Under the pieces are notes generated by a model. It did not search any database. It was given only the letters and a program-made list of their open reading frames with translations, and was not told the origin of the DNA. A stretch of 64,000 nucleotides of DNA from Oscillospiraceae bacterium (GTDB taxonomy: Bacteria; Bacillota; Clostridia; Oscillospirales; Ruminococcaceae): positions 85,083 to 149,082 of the forward strand of contig WRLY01000005.1 in the NCBI GenBank assembly GCA_009776305.1. The letters are read 5' to 3'. The first letter of the stretch is position 1. The number at the start of each line of letters is the position of its first letter. Below are positions 26,495 through 35,938 of the stretch, piece after piece. Both the position numbers and the translations under genes were made by a program.

Positions 26495-26541
26495 ATAATC
26501 CGAATATTTTTGCTTTATGCAAAACTATTCGGATTATTTTT
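26495..26541. terminator. Terminator after tRNA-Arg, shared with folA end
   Basis: A 12-bp perfect stem, ATAATCCGAATA (26495-26506) with TATTCGGATTAT (26526-26537), followed by TTTTA on the plus strand. It lies directly downstream of the folA stop on the minus strand and may serve both. Confidence 0.75.
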
Positions 26542-27040
26542 ATACAGAAATGCGCTCGTTATAATATACATAGAAAGCGTATTTTATGCCGTTATAAGCT
26601 TTTTCTTCCGATACCGATTTAATTTTCCAGTTTTCCAGTAAATTTAAATTCGGGAAAAATTTATCCGCTTTGCTTGTTTGTTTTACTTTTGTCACATGAA
26701 TATCGGTACAGTAGTTTAATAATTGTTTATATACAGCCTCGCCGCCGATTACAATAACGTCTTCGGGATTATAACAACGGGTTTGGTTCAGCAGTTCTTC
26801 GACGCAGTGACATACTGTTGCGCCCTCTGTTTTTAAATTCTTATCGCTTGACAGTATAATATTTGTTCTGTCTTTTAACGGCTTTGAGCCCGGTAAGGAT
26901 TCAAGGGTAAGACGTCCCATGACCACTACTTTGTTTTTAGTAAAATTCACAAAATACCGCATATCCTCCGGAATTGAAAAAAGCAGTTTATTATTACATC
27001 CTATTCCCCATAATTCATCAACTGCGACAATAGCCCGCAT
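26540..27040 (-). CDS. folA: Dihydrofolate reductase
   Basis: 166 residues: RAIVAVDELWGIGCNNKLLFSIPEDMRYFVNFTKNKVVVMGRLTLESLPG, DRTNIILSSD, and VIVIGGEAVYKQLLNYCTDIHVT. The catalytic acidic residue corresponds to the Glu/Asp in SIPEDM. DHFR regenerates tetrahydrofolate after thymidylate synthase. It lies 12 bp downstream of thyA on the same strand with AAGGGGG before the start, so thyA and folA form an operon. Confidence 0.95.
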   Translation of the reverse strand: MRAIVAVDELWGIGCNNKLLFSIPEDMRYFVNFTKNKVVVMGRLTLESLPGSKPLKDRTNIILSSDKNLKTEGATVCHCVEELLNQTRCYNPEDVIVIGGEAVYKQLLNYCTDIHVTKVKQTSKADKFFPNLNLLENWKIKSVSEEKAYNGIKYAFYVYYNERISV

Positions 27041-27052
27041 GTGTTTTCCCCC

Positions 27053-27883
27053 TTATATTGCAACCGGAATTTTTACGTCTAATTTATTAAACTCATAATT
27101 TGAAAGTTTAAAACTATCCACCGAAAAATCATAAAAAGATTTAACCTTGTCATCTATGCTGAATTTAGGCGCGTCATACAGGGGAGAAGAAATTATGTCC
27201 ATTACCATAGGTATATGCCTGTCGTATATATGTGCGTCGGCGATGACATGGACTAATTCGCCTGCCTGCAAGGCGCTTACCTGTGCAAACATCATGATTA
27301 AAACAGCGTATTGACAAACATTCCAATTGTTAGCTACTAACATATCTTGTGAACGCTGATTTAAAATCCCGTTTAATTTGTTTCCGGTTACATTTAATGT
27401 TAAGCTGTAAGCGCAGGGATATAGATTCATATACTGCAAATCAGAATGTACATATATATTAGTAACCATTCTCCTGCTTGCGGGATTATTTTTTAAATCA
27501 TGTAATAATCTGTCAACCTGGTCAAATTCACCCTCGGGATAAGTATGCTTGACGCTTAACTGATACCCGTAAGCCTTTCCTATGCTTCCGCTGGAATCAG
27601 CCCATTGATTCCAGATTTTGCTGTTTAACTGACTTATATTATTTGATTTTTTTTGCCAAATCCATAAGATTTCATCGACCGCGCTTTTAAAATAGGTTTG
27701 TCTTAACGTTAAAATGGGGAATTCATCAGATAGGTCATATCTGTTAATCACCCCGAATTTTTTCACGGTATGCGCCGGCGAGCCGTCTTCCCATTTAGGA
27801 CGGACATTGAATTCGGTATCCCAAAAGCCGTTATCTAATATATCTTTGCAATTATTAACAAAAACACTATCCGCATAACTCAT
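27053..27883 (-). CDS. thyA: Thymidylate synthase
   Basis: 276 residues. The catalytic Cys157 is in MNLYPCAYSL, followed by NQRSQDMLVANNWNVCQYA with the substrate-binding Asp/Asn, and HIYDRHIP. Common bacterial enzymes have PPCH at the nucleophile; here it is YPCA. It methylates dUMP with methylene-tetrahydrofolate, producing dihydrofolate for FolA. First gene of the thyA-folA operon. Confidence 0.93.
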   Translation of the reverse strand: MSYADSVFVNNCKDILDNGFWDTEFNVRPKWEDGSPAHTVKKFGVINRYDLSDEFPILTLRQTYFKSAVDEILWIWQKKSNNISQLNSKIWNQWADSSGSIGKAYGYQLSVKHTYPEGEFDQVDRLLHDLKNNPASRRMVTNIYVHSDLQYMNLYPCAYSLTLNVTGNKLNGILNQRSQDMLVANNWNVCQYAVLIMMFAQVSALQAGELVHVIADAHIYDRHIPMVMDIISSPLYDAPKFSIDDKVKSFYDFSVDSFKLSNYEFNKLDVKIPVAI

Positions 27884-27931
27884 ATAATTCTCCGTTCTGT
27901 CGTTTTTATGGCTTGCTGATTTTATATATTA

Positions 27932-27959
27932 ATTATATCACGAATTTTTTAAAAATCAA
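27932..27959 (-). promoter_or_regulatory. Promoter of thyA-folA
   Basis: On the minus strand TTGATT and a perfect TATAAT are separated by 16 bp, about 48 nt before the thyA start. Confidence 0.65.
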
Positions 27960-27968
27960 GTGTCGGCA

Positions 27969-28010
27969 TAAAAAGCAATTCCCCGCAACCTCGGGTTGCA
28001 GGGAATTGCC
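27969..28010 (-). terminator. Terminator of the GH94 gene
   Basis: GCAATTCCC-GCAACC pairs with GGTTGC-GGGAATTGC (one mismatch) around TCG; on the minus strand a TTTTT run follows. It lies just past the GH94 stop codon. Confidence 0.8.
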
Positions 28011-28022
28011 GAAAATTATAAA

Positions 28023-30404
28023 TTACATATTTATCAAAATCTCATTTTTGTCTTTTAATATGTCTTCCTCTATTAAAAGTCCGTCAATTTTCGTACCGTT
28101 CACGACTACAGATTTAACGCCGCTTTCAGCGCCGTTCGGGTTGCTGATTTTTATATTCAGCTCCCTGCCCCTGAAAGCCTTTTTGATTTCAAGTTCTTTC
28201 CACTCGGAGGGGATTGACGGGTTTATTACAAGCCCTTTAATTTCGGGTCGAAGCCCCAAAATGCCTTCCACTGAGCCTACCATAACCGTAGAAGCCGTTC
28301 CCGTAAGCCAATGCACATGAGAGCGTCCCGCGAAAGGACTGCCTTTGCCCTCTGTGAACTGTCCGTGGGCGTAAGGTTCAAGTATACGCTTATCAGCGTC
28401 GTCGTTCATTGTGGCGGGGCTGGAATTACGCCAGTATTCGTAAGCGCGGTTTCCGCGCCCCATAAGGGATTCAGCCAAAATCGCCCACCCTTGAGGCTGT
28501 GAGAAAATTCCCGCGTTCTCCTTGCAATAATTATTGAAACAAACCATTAACGCGCCGTCAAACGCGTGATTGCTGTAAGGCGGGTCCATGACCTGTATGC
28601 CGTAAGGGGTATTAAGCTCCCTGTAAACGCTGTCCATAGAGGTTTTGCCCTGCTCCTCTGATGAGAAACCGGAGATAACCCCCCACGATTGTGGATTAAG
28701 CCACATTGAAGCCTCTGGCTGTCCTTTTTTGCCTATTATGTCTCCGTTTTCGCGGTAGCCGCGGAACCAGCGGTCTCCATCCCAGCATTTTGAAATAATA
28801 GGCTCAAGCTTGCCGCTTATTTCATCTAAATACTCACAGTAATTTCTATCATTTTTATACTCTGCGAATATTTTCAAGATTTTTATGGCATAAATAAGCT
28901 GAAACGCCACAAAGACGCTTTCCCCCATTTTGCCGAGCCGCAGACAGTCGTTCCAGTCGGCGTGAAGCCCGGCGGGCATACCGTGTCCGCCCAAGTTGTT
29001 CATAGAGAAGTCAACAGCGCGTTTTAAGTGGTCGTAAACCGTGCCTTTTTCGTTATTATCAGCGTAGGAAATAACCTCTTCAAGAAAATCGGAGTTACCT
29101 GTTTCGGTCACATATTTATATATTGTTGGGAATAACCACAGCGCGTCGTCTGCGCGGTAACTCGGATGCCCCGTTTCCTTGACGTAAGCGGGGTCGTCGG
29201 GGGTGTTTTCAAAGCCCGCTTTATGCGTGTATTTCACAAGCGGTAGCCCCGCACCGTTAGTCACCTGTGCCGAGAGCATGAAACGGATTTGTTCAAGCGC
29301 CATTTCCGGGGACAAATGAATTATTCCCTGAATGTCCTGTACCGTATCGCGGTAGCCGAAACCGTTTCTCAGTCCGCAATAGTTAAAAGACGCGGCGCGT
29401 GACCAAATAAATGTAATAAAGCACTGATAAGCATTCCAGACGTTAAGCATGTTGTTGAATTTATCATCGGGGGTCTTAACCTGCAAATTATCAAGTTTTG
29501 AGTGCCAATAGTTTTTAAGCTCGTTAAGCTCATTATCTGCTACGCCGGAATCGGCGTAGCGTTTTAGCAGCGCCTCGGCGTCTTTTTCGGGCTTTTGCCC
29601 AAGCAGAAAGATGAATTCCGCGCTGTCGCCGTCATTAAGGTTTAGCTCTGTTTCAAGTGCGCCGCAGGAGTTTCCGTTATAGTTTAATTCATTGTTTAAT
29701 CCTTCGGTAATGCCTACGGGGTTGTGGTAGCCGCGATATTTTCCGACAAAGCAGTCGCGGTCACCGCAGTATTTACTTATTTTCGCGCCTGCAAGCCCGA
29801 AAAACCGCTCAGATTCAGGCTTTTTGAGATTTTCGCTGTAAATTTGCTTAATATAATTACCCTTAAAATATGTACGGGAGATAAAAAGTGAATACTGTAA
29901 ATTCACCTGGTCCTGTTCATAATTCGGCTCGTTTGTGAACTCTATAAAGCCTGTCGCCGATAATTTGCGAGGCTTGCCGCTGTTGTTGGTAACTTTAACC
30001 CGCCAAACTTCATGTTCAGCATTATGAGGCACGTAATAATCAACTGTAGCTTTTACGCCTGTGTACTCCGAGCTGATTTGAGTATAAGCGGTTCCGTGAC
30101 GGCACTCGTACTTAAAGTCCTCTAAAGGCTTACAGACGGGCGCCCACGAGGCAGTCCAATAATCGCCGGTTTCTTTGTCTTTCATGTAGACATAGCGCCC
30201 GGGTTGGTCCTGGGTTATGTTGTTGAAACGATAGCGGCTGAGTCTGCCGTTCGCGCCGGACTCGACAAAGCTGTAGCCTCCCGCGTTCCCCGAAATAATC
30301 GCGCCGTAAAGCGGCGAGCCCAAGTAGTTTGCCCAAGGGGCGGGGGTGTCGGGTTTGGTAATAACGTATTCCCTGTTTTTCTCGTCAAAATAGCCGTAAT
30401 TCAT
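28023..30404 (-). CDS. GH94 disaccharide phosphorylase (cellobiose/chitobiose phosphorylase-like)
   Basis: 793 residues in the GH94 layout: N-terminal beta-sandwich starting MNYGYFDEKNREYVITKPDTPAPWANYLG, then the (alpha/alpha)6 barrel with GFGYRDTVQD (349-358) and the ADWND motif at 482-486 that holds the catalytic acid, and WLTGTAS near the end for phosphate. No signal peptide, so it is cytosolic. It cleaves a beta-disaccharide with phosphate to sugar 1-phosphate plus sugar, saving ATP. By eye the start is as close to N,N'-diacetylchitobiose phosphorylases as to cellobiose phosphorylases; substrate is unresolved. AAGGAGAATC precedes ATG 30404. Confidence 0.88.
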   Translation of the reverse strand: MNYGYFDEKNREYVITKPDTPAPWANYLGSPLYGAIISGNAGGYSFVESGANGRLSRYRFNNITQDQPGRYVYMKDKETGDYWTASWAPVCKPLEDFKYECRHGTAYTQISSEYTGVKATVDYYVPHNAEHEVWRVKVTNNSGKPRKLSATGFIEFTNEPNYEQDQVNLQYSLFISRTYFKGNYIKQIYSENLKKPESERFFGLAGAKISKYCGDRDCFVGKYRGYHNPVGITEGLNNELNYNGNSCGALETELNLNDGDSAEFIFLLGQKPEKDAEALLKRYADSGVADNELNELKNYWHSKLDNLQVKTPDDKFNNMLNVWNAYQCFITFIWSRAASFNYCGLRNGFGYRDTVQDIQGIIHLSPEMALEQIRFMLSAQVTNGAGLPLVKYTHKAGFENTPDDPAYVKETGHPSYRADDALWLFPTIYKYVTETGNSDFLEEVISYADNNEKGTVYDHLKRAVDFSMNNLGGHGMPAGLHADWNDCLRLGKMGESVFVAFQLIYAIKILKIFAEYKNDRNYCEYLDEISGKLEPIISKCWDGDRWFRGYRENGDIIGKKGQPEASMWLNPQSWGVISGFSSEEQGKTSMDSVYRELNTPYGIQVMDPPYSNHAFDGALMVCFNNYCKENAGIFSQPQGWAILAESLMGRGNRAYEYWRNSSPATMNDDADKRILEPYAHGQFTEGKGSPFAGRSHVHWLTGTASTVMVGSVEGILGLRPEIKGLVINPSIPSEWKELEIKKAFRGRELNIKISNPNGAESGVKSVVVNGTKIDGLLIEEDILKDKNEILINM

Positions 30405-30476
30405 TTTTGATTCTCCTTTTCTTATAATGTTTAATGTTTTTGTCAAAAAAGCAGTTTTCAGCATTTCTTAAATTTA

Positions 30477-30505
30477 ATTATACCATAACATTTCCAAACT
30501 CACAA
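30477..30505 (-). promoter_or_regulatory. Promoter of the GH94 gene
   Basis: On the minus strand TTGTGA and TATAAT are separated by 17 bp, about 75 nt upstream of the GH94 start. Confidence 0.55.
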
Positions 30506-30559
30506 ATGTATATTGTTACAAATATTTGTTTTATATATTGTATGTTTTGCACAATCCCC

Positions 30560-30588
30560 TTGACAAATTACGATAAAAAATGTAAAAT
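30560..30588 (+). promoter_or_regulatory. Promoter of the ComM-like gene
   Basis: A perfect TTGACA (30560-30565) and TAAAAT (30583-30588) with 17-bp spacing, about 50 bp before the start codon. It is divergent from the GH94 promoter. Confidence 0.75.
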
Positions 30589-30640
30589 AATGTAAGGGCG
30601 TGTATTGAGGCTACGCGGATTTTAAAACGGGAGAAAAACT

Positions 30641-32188
30641 ATGTTCGCTAAAATTAACGGAATGGGGCTTTACGGCATGAACGCTTTTCCCGTTTCAGCT
30701 GAAATAAGCACTTCCGGCGGTAGCGTTCCCGCTTTTGATATAGTGGGTTTAGCGGACGTGTCGGTTCAGGAAAGCAAAATGAGAATCCGCTCGGCTTTGA
30801 AAAACTCCGAAATAAAAACAAAGCCTCTTAATACCATCGTGAATTTAGCCCCCGCCTCGGTAAGGAAAACAGGCTCGCTTTATGATTTGACGATTTTAAC
30901 GGCGGTTTTAGCTGCGCAGGGATTAATCAAAATTAATACAGACGACAGCGTGTTTTTCGGGGAGGTTTCTTTAGGCGGCGACCTGAACCCCGTCAACGGT
31001 GCACTGACCATGACTATAGCTGCCCGTGAAAATGGTATAAAAAAAGTTTTTCTTCCTGCTGCCAACGCTAAAGAAGCCGCCGTTGCCCGATTTCCGGGGG
31101 TTATTGAAGTTTACGGCGTGAATAATGTACGGGAGCTTTTTCAGCACCTTGCGGGAGAAGCGAAAATAGAGCCGCAAAAAGCTTTCATTCCAGAAACGGC
31201 GGATTTTTATGACGCGCTCAATTTTTCCGATGTAAAAGGGCAGGAAAACGTCAAGAACGCGTTGGAAGTAGCGGCGGCGGGATTTCATAATATTTTAATA
31301 ATCGGAACTCCGGGAACCGGCAAAAGTATGCTCGCCAAGCGTTTGCCGTCAATTCTGCCGCGAATGAGCTTTGAGGAAAGCCTTGAAACTACCCAAATCC
31401 ATTCGGTAGCGGGGGTTTTGGATATAAAAAATCCGCTTGTTACCGTTCGTCCGTTCAGGAGCGTTACCCACACGGCTTCGGCGGCGGGGCTGATTGGCGG
31501 CGGGAGTATACCCAAACCGGGAGAAATTTCTTTAGCTCACAACGGGGTGCTTTTCTTGGACGAGTTTCCCGAGTTTGACCGCCGTACCTTGGAAACACTG
31601 CGTCAGCCCTTGGAAAACGGCGAAATGAATATTTCCCGCGCTGTGGGGAAAGCCTGTTACCCTTGTAAAATAATGCTTGTAGCGGCGATGAACCCCTGCC
31701 CCTGCGGCAACTTCGGGCATCCTGCCAAGCGATGCACCTGCACCGAAAGGCAGGTGGCGTCATACCTCGGAAAAATAAGCCAGCCTGTATTAGACAGAAT
31801 AGATATACAAATAGAAGCCGCTCCCGTCGGCTACGGTGAGCTTTCGGACAGGGAAAAGGGCGAACCATCCTGTGAAGTTCTGAAACGGGTCGAAGCCGCA
31901 CGGGAAATTCAGCAAAAACGTTACGCCGGAACGGCAATCAAGTCTAATTCCGATATTCCTGCAGGAATGTTGAGCGAAATCTGCCCATTAAGCCCCGATG
32001 CGGCAGTGACCCTGAAGAACGCTTTTGAGAAATTAGGCTTGTCGGCGCGGGCTTATGACAGGATTTTAAAAGTCGCGAGGACAATTGCGGATTTAAACGG
32101 CAGTGAAATTATCGAAAAAAGGCATATAGCCAGAGCGGTGCAATACAGAAGTCTTGATAAGAAATACTGGACGGGACGTAATAATTAA
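30641..32188 (+). CDS. comM: ComM/YifB family AAA+ ATPase (Mg-chelatase-like)
   Basis: 515 residues. N-terminal ChlI-like domain (FDIVGLADVSVQESKMRIRSAL; VNLAPASVRKTGSLYDL), Walker A GTPGTGKS (after ILIIGTPG), Walker B VLFLDEFPEF, a zinc-like CPCGNFGHPAKRCTC insertion, then the C-terminal LSARAYDRILKVARTIADLNG. ComM is a hexameric helicase that promotes branch migration during natural transformation in other bacteria. It has its own promoter. Confidence 0.92.
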   Translation: MFAKINGMGLYGMNAFPVSAEISTSGGSVPAFDIVGLADVSVQESKMRIRSALKNSEIKTKPLNTIVNLAPASVRKTGSLYDLTILTAVLAAQGLIKINTDDSVFFGEVSLGGDLNPVNGALTMTIAARENGIKKVFLPAANAKEAAVARFPGVIEVYGVNNVRELFQHLAGEAKIEPQKAFIPETADFYDALNFSDVKGQENVKNALEVAAAGFHNILIIGTPGTGKSMLAKRLPSILPRMSFEESLETTQIHSVAGVLDIKNPLVTVRPFRSVTHTASAAGLIGGGSIPKPGEISLAHNGVLFLDEFPEFDRRTLETLRQPLENGEMNISRAVGKACYPCKIMLVAAMNPCPCGNFGHPAKRCTCTERQVASYLGKISQPVLDRIDIQIEAAPVGYGELSDREKGEPSCEVLKRVEAAREIQQKRYAGTAIKSNSDIPAGMLSEICPLSPDAAVTLKNAFEKLGLSARAYDRILKVARTIADLNGSEIIEKRHIARAVQYRSLDKKYWTGRNN

Positions 32189-32294
32189 TAATTTACTGCG
32201 GTTGTGTCCGTTAGACGGATTGATAAAAAAAGCCGCCGCAGACGGCTAAAACTTTATTAATTGTTAATTATTCATTATTAATTCTCAAAAGCTA

Positions 32295-32323
32295 TTGCAT
32301 TTTTCGGTAATTATTGGTATTAT
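32295..32323 (+). promoter_or_regulatory. Promoter of the phosphoglucomutase gene
   Basis: TTGCAT (32295-32300) and TATTAT (32318-32323) with 17-bp spacing, 38 bp before the start codon. Upstream, 32212-32247 holds TCCGT/ACGGA and AGCCG/CGGCT hairpins and an ATTAATTGTTAATTATTCATTATTAA filler run. Confidence 0.5.
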
Positions 32324-32360
32324 AATGTTAATAATATTTTTCCGGAGGTAAATACAAATT

Positions 32361-34088
32361 ATGAATAAGGAATTTCTTAATTCGTCCTACAGGCTTTGGT
32401 TGGAAAAAGCCGCCGCTGACCCTGACCTTGTAAAGGAACTAAAGGAAATCGAGAATGATGATGAGGCAATACTTGACAGGTTCTACAGGGAGCTTGAATT
32501 CGGTACTGCCGGATTGCGCGGGGTTATTGGTGCGGGTCCCAATCGCATGAACTATTACACCGTCAGAAGAGCTACACAGGGGCTTGCCGATTACGTAAAG
32601 GAGAAGAACCCGAATCCGAGCGTGGCAATCGGTTATGACAGCCGAATAAAGTCAGACTACTTCTCTGAAAAAGCGGCGGAAGTTTTAGCGGCAAACGGTA
32701 TAAAGGTATATCTTTACAAAGAGCTTGTGCCAACTCCGATGGTGAGCTATGCAGTTCGCCGCCTTGGCTGTGACGCGGGTATTAACGTAACCGCGAGCCA
32801 TAATCCGGCTAAATACAACGGCTATAAGGCTTACGGCGCGGACGGCAGTCAGTTGCCGACCGAAGCGGCGGAAGAGGTATTGAAGAAAATCGAATCGTTG
32901 GATATTTTTTCCGACGCAGATGTGAAATATTTAGATTTTAAGCAGGCACTTGAAAAAGGCATTATTAATTATATCGGAGACGATGTAACAGAAGGCTATT
33001 TTGACGAGGTCAAAAAGCAGGCGATTCACCCCGGAGTTTGCCGTACGGCAGGGCTTAAAGTTGTCTACACGCCTTTAAACGGCGCGGGAAATAAGCCGGT
33101 ACGCAAAATTTTGAGCGATATGGGAATTACTGATGTTATAATCGTTCCCGAGCAGGAAAACCCCGACGGAAACTTTCCTACCTGCCCTTATCCCAATCCT
33201 GAAATCACCGAAGCGTTAGCTTTGGGTCTTGAGCTGTGCAAAAAGGAAAAACCCGATTTATTACTTGCTACAGACCCTGACTGCGACCGCGTGGGGATTG
33301 CTGTGCCTGACGGAGACGGCTATGAGCTTTTTTCCGGTAACGAGGTAGGGGCTATGCTCCTTGAATATATAGCGCGGGAGCGCCGCGCACTCGGAACTAT
33401 GCCGAATTCGCCCGTGACGGTAAAATCAGTGGTTTCCACCACCCTTGCCGACGATATTGCAAAGGATTACGGCGTGGAGCTTATAGACGTGCTGACGGGT
33501 TTCAAGAATATAGGCGAGCAGATTGCGATTCTTGAAAATAAAAACGAGCAGGAGCGGTTTATATTCGCTTTTGAGGAAAGTTACGGCTATCTTGCGGGTA
33601 CTTACGCGCGGGATAAGGACGCGGTTGTGGCGTCTATGCTGATTTGTGAAATGGCGGCGTTTTACCGCTCAAAAGGGGTTTCGCTGATTCAGGCGCGGGC
33701 TAATATGTATAAAAGATACGGCGCATTCCGCAATTCGGTTGACAATTTCTCTTTTGAGGGCGCGAGCGGCATGGAAAAAATGAGCAAAATTATGCAAGGC
33801 TTGCGGGATAATTACCCTAAAGAAATCGCCGGAATAAAGGTAACGGCTTTCAGCGATTACGGAGCGAGTGTTAAAACCGACCTGGTTAAAAACGAAAATT
33901 CGGCTATAAAAATGGCTAAAACCAACATGGTGGTCTTTGACTTGGAGGGTGGCGCGAAAGTAATTGTGCGCCCGTCCGGAACCGAGCCTAAAATAAAGGT
34001 TTATTATACTACCGTCGGCAAGACACTGAAAGATGCTGAGGCTATTCAGCAAAAATTAGCCGCCGAAGTAGTGGGTGTTTTTAAATAA
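32361..34088 (+). CDS. pgcA: Phosphoglucomutase/phosphomannomutase
   Basis: 575 residues in the alpha-D-phosphohexomutase family. Phospho-serine loop TASHNP with Ser146, substrate start FGTAGLRGVIGAGPNRMN, metal loop ATDPDCDRVGIA, sugar loop FEESYGYL, and phosphate loop RPSGTEPKIKVYY. It interconverts glucose 1- and 6-phosphate, feeding products of phosphorylases such as the nearby GH94 enzyme into glycolysis. CCGGAGGT precedes the ATG. Confidence 0.94.
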   Translation: MNKEFLNSSYRLWLEKAAADPDLVKELKEIENDDEAILDRFYRELEFGTAGLRGVIGAGPNRMNYYTVRRATQGLADYVKEKNPNPSVAIGYDSRIKSDYFSEKAAEVLAANGIKVYLYKELVPTPMVSYAVRRLGCDAGINVTASHNPAKYNGYKAYGADGSQLPTEAAEEVLKKIESLDIFSDADVKYLDFKQALEKGIINYIGDDVTEGYFDEVKKQAIHPGVCRTAGLKVVYTPLNGAGNKPVRKILSDMGITDVIIVPEQENPDGNFPTCPYPNPEITEALALGLELCKKEKPDLLLATDPDCDRVGIAVPDGDGYELFSGNEVGAMLLEYIARERRALGTMPNSPVTVKSVVSTTLADDIAKDYGVELIDVLTGFKNIGEQIAILENKNEQERFIFAFEESYGYLAGTYARDKDAVVASMLICEMAAFYRSKGVSLIQARANMYKRYGAFRNSVDNFSFEGASGMEKMSKIMQGLRDNYPKEIAGIKVTAFSDYGASVKTDLVKNENSAIKMAKTNMVVFDLEGGAKVIVRPSGTEPKIKVYYTTVGKTLKDAEAIQQKLAAEVVGVFK

Positions 34089-34091
34089 GAG

Positions 34092-34154
34092 CCTGTACTC
34101 AATACCTAAAATATAGAAGCCCTCGGTATTGAATACATGTTTCTAAGAAAGGAG
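34092..34154 (+). repeat. Dispersed hairpin element copy 1
   Basis: TGTACTCAATACC and GGTATTGAATACA are complementary (one mismatch) and are followed by TGTTTCTAAGAAAGGAG. A related copy lies before prmA (44974-45038). The element carries the ribosome binding site of the next gene in both places. Confidence 0.4.
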
Positions 34155-34162
34155 TAAAAATT

Positions 34163-34282
34163 ATGGAAATGTTAGTAATGAATCCCCCGACCGGAGTTGT
34201 CTTCGCGATTATACCCGCGGGAATCGCATTGGTGGTTTTAGTCGTCATGGGAATTTTATCCGCCGCCAAGAAAAAGAAGTAA
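34163..34282 (+). CDS. Small single-helix membrane protein
   Basis: 39 residues: MEMLVMNPPTGVVFAIIPAG, then a Val/Leu-rich helix (residues ~13-34) and a C-terminal AAKKKK. AAAGGAG lies 7-9 nt upstream of the ATG. It sits between pgm and nnr on the same strand. No function is recognised; size and layout fit a one-pass membrane miniprotein with a positively charged cytosolic end. Confidence 0.65.
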   Translation: MEMLVMNPPTGVVFAIIPAGIALVVLVVMGILSAAKKKK

Positions 34283-34321
34283 TGGGTTCTGAAACCTGTA
34301 AAAATTAAAGGGGAAAACCTG

Positions 34322-35869
34322 ATGAAGTATATTGTCACGGCGCAGCAAATGAAAAAAGCGGAGGAAAACGCCGACCGTAAGGGTCTGTCATTTTCCGCAA
34401 TGATGGATAACGCGGGCGCCGCCTGTTTTAAGCAACTTATAAAGATTATTGAGGACGTAAAAGACAAAACCTTTGTGGTTTTGTGCGGTCGCGGCAACAA
34501 CGGCGGCGATGGAATAGTCTTAGCCCACAAAATAAAAGAAAAAGGCGGTATGCCGCTTTGTATTTTCGTGTCGGATTTACCGAGTAGTGCTGTTGCAAGG
34601 GAGTATTATTCTAAGTATTGCGGCAACGGCGGGCTTAACACCGCGCTTTACACCCATCATGAAGACGTTGTTAAAAAGGCGCTAACCAACTGCGACGTTA
34701 TAATAGACAGCGTTTTCGGAATCGGCTTTGTGGGGGAGACCGAGCCTAAGCTTGCCTCGCTTTTCAGATTTATCAATAACAACTGCGATAATCTTAAAGT
34801 TTCAATCGACGTTCCCAGCGGTATAAACGCCACAACGGGAGAAATAACCGAATCGGCGTTTCGCCCTGATGTAACTTTTATGCTCGGCGCGGCGAAAAAA
34901 GGCTTGCTTTCTCACCCCTGCTTTGACTTTTGCGGCGACTTAGTACTGCTTGACGTTGGAATTTCCGATGAAAGTTATGAGGATTACGAGGCTGTATTTA
35001 TAGGCGAGGAGGTCTTGAAACATATACCTCCCCGAAAGAAGAATTCTCATAAAGGAGATTACGGCAAACTGCTTAATATTGCAGGGAGTGAATGTTATAT
35101 CGGCGCCGCACTGCTTTCAACCAAAGCGGCTTTGAAGTGCGGCACGGGGCTTGTTACCCTTGCGAGCGTGAAAAACGTCTGCCGCTCAATAGCGCCGGCT
35201 GTCCCCGAAGCTATATATATTCCCCTTTACGCCGATGCGGACGGTTTCGCCGACTCGGAGTCCGCCGAAACTCTCAAAAATAAGCTTGGCGGTTTCAGCG
35301 CCGTCGCGCTGGGTTGCGGGCTTGGCATTACGGCGCATACGCGGACTTTGACGGAATTTGTCCTGCGAAATTTCAACCGACCGGTTATTTTGGACGCTGA
35401 TGGTATAAATCTACTCAGTCTTAATATAAATGTCTTAAAGGAAAATGACAGAGGCTCAGGTTGCAACACAGTTATTACGCCACACCCTATGGAGTTCAGC
35501 AGATTGACGGGAATGTCCTTTTCCGAGATTCAGGGCGACAGAATAAGGCAGGCGCGGGAATTCTCGGTTAAGTGGAATACCATAACAGTTCTGAAAGGCG
35601 TAAACACGGTCATAGCCGCTCCCGACGGGCGGGTATTCGTAAACATCACAGGCAATGCGGGACTTGCCAAGGGTGGCTCGGGCGATGTTTTGACGGGTAT
35701 AATCGCCTCTTTCGCGGCGCAGGGAGCTGAACCCCTTGAAGCGGCTTTGCTCGGCGTCTATCTGCATGGTCTAACGGCTGATTGTTTAGCTGAAAGCGTG
35801 GCGCTCTCAGGAATTATGCCGAGCGACATTGCCGATTATCTGCCGATTGTGATGAAAAACTTACCGTAA
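34322..35869 (+). CDS. nnr: Bifunctional NAD(P)H-hydrate epimerase / ADP-dependent NAD(P)HX dehydratase
   Basis: 515 residues. The N-terminal YjeF domain has VVLCGRGNNGGDGIVLAHK and DSVFGIGFVGE; the C-terminal ribokinase-like domain starts near residue 225 with KGDYGKLLNIAGSECYIGAALLSTKAAL and contains the GNAGLAKGGSGDVLTGIIASFAAQG motif. Together they repair hydrated NADH/NADPH (NADHX). AAGGGGAAAACC precedes the ATG. It is a single housekeeping gene here. Confidence 0.95.
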   Translation: MKYIVTAQQMKKAEENADRKGLSFSAMMDNAGAACFKQLIKIIEDVKDKTFVVLCGRGNNGGDGIVLAHKIKEKGGMPLCIFVSDLPSSAVAREYYSKYCGNGGLNTALYTHHEDVVKKALTNCDVIIDSVFGIGFVGETEPKLASLFRFINNNCDNLKVSIDVPSGINATTGEITESAFRPDVTFMLGAAKKGLLSHPCFDFCGDLVLLDVGISDESYEDYEAVFIGEEVLKHIPPRKKNSHKGDYGKLLNIAGSECYIGAALLSTKAALKCGTGLVTLASVKNVCRSIAPAVPEAIYIPLYADADGFADSESAETLKNKLGGFSAVALGCGLGITAHTRTLTEFVLRNFNRPVILDADGINLLSLNINVLKENDRGSGCNTVITPHPMEFSRLTGMSFSEIQGDRIRQAREFSVKWNTITVLKGVNTVIAAPDGRVFVNITGNAGLAKGGSGDVLTGIIASFAAQGAEPLEAALLGVYLHGLTADCLAESVALSGIMPSDIADYLPIVMKNLP

Positions 35870-35900
35870 TAAAGTAATAGATTTGCTTGTAAACCTATAC

Positions 35901-35938
35901 AGCCTCCTGTCAATTGAAAAATTAACGGAGGCTTTTTT
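35901..35938 (+). terminator. Terminator-like hairpin whose 3' arm is the next gene's Shine-Dalgarno
   Basis: AGCCTCC (35901-35907) pairs with GGAGGCT (35927-35933), extended by GTCAATT/AATTAAC, and is followed by TTTTTT. The GGAGG of the right arm is also the only ribosome binding site for the ATG at 35939. It can end nnr transcription and would mask translation of the next gene in read-through RNA. Confidence 0.7.

Noticed and set aside
32225..32252. Hairpin AGCCG/CGGCT after the ComM-like gene as its terminator
   Set aside because: On the plus strand it is preceded by A and not followed by a T-run; the T-run would be on the minus strand, where no gene ends.
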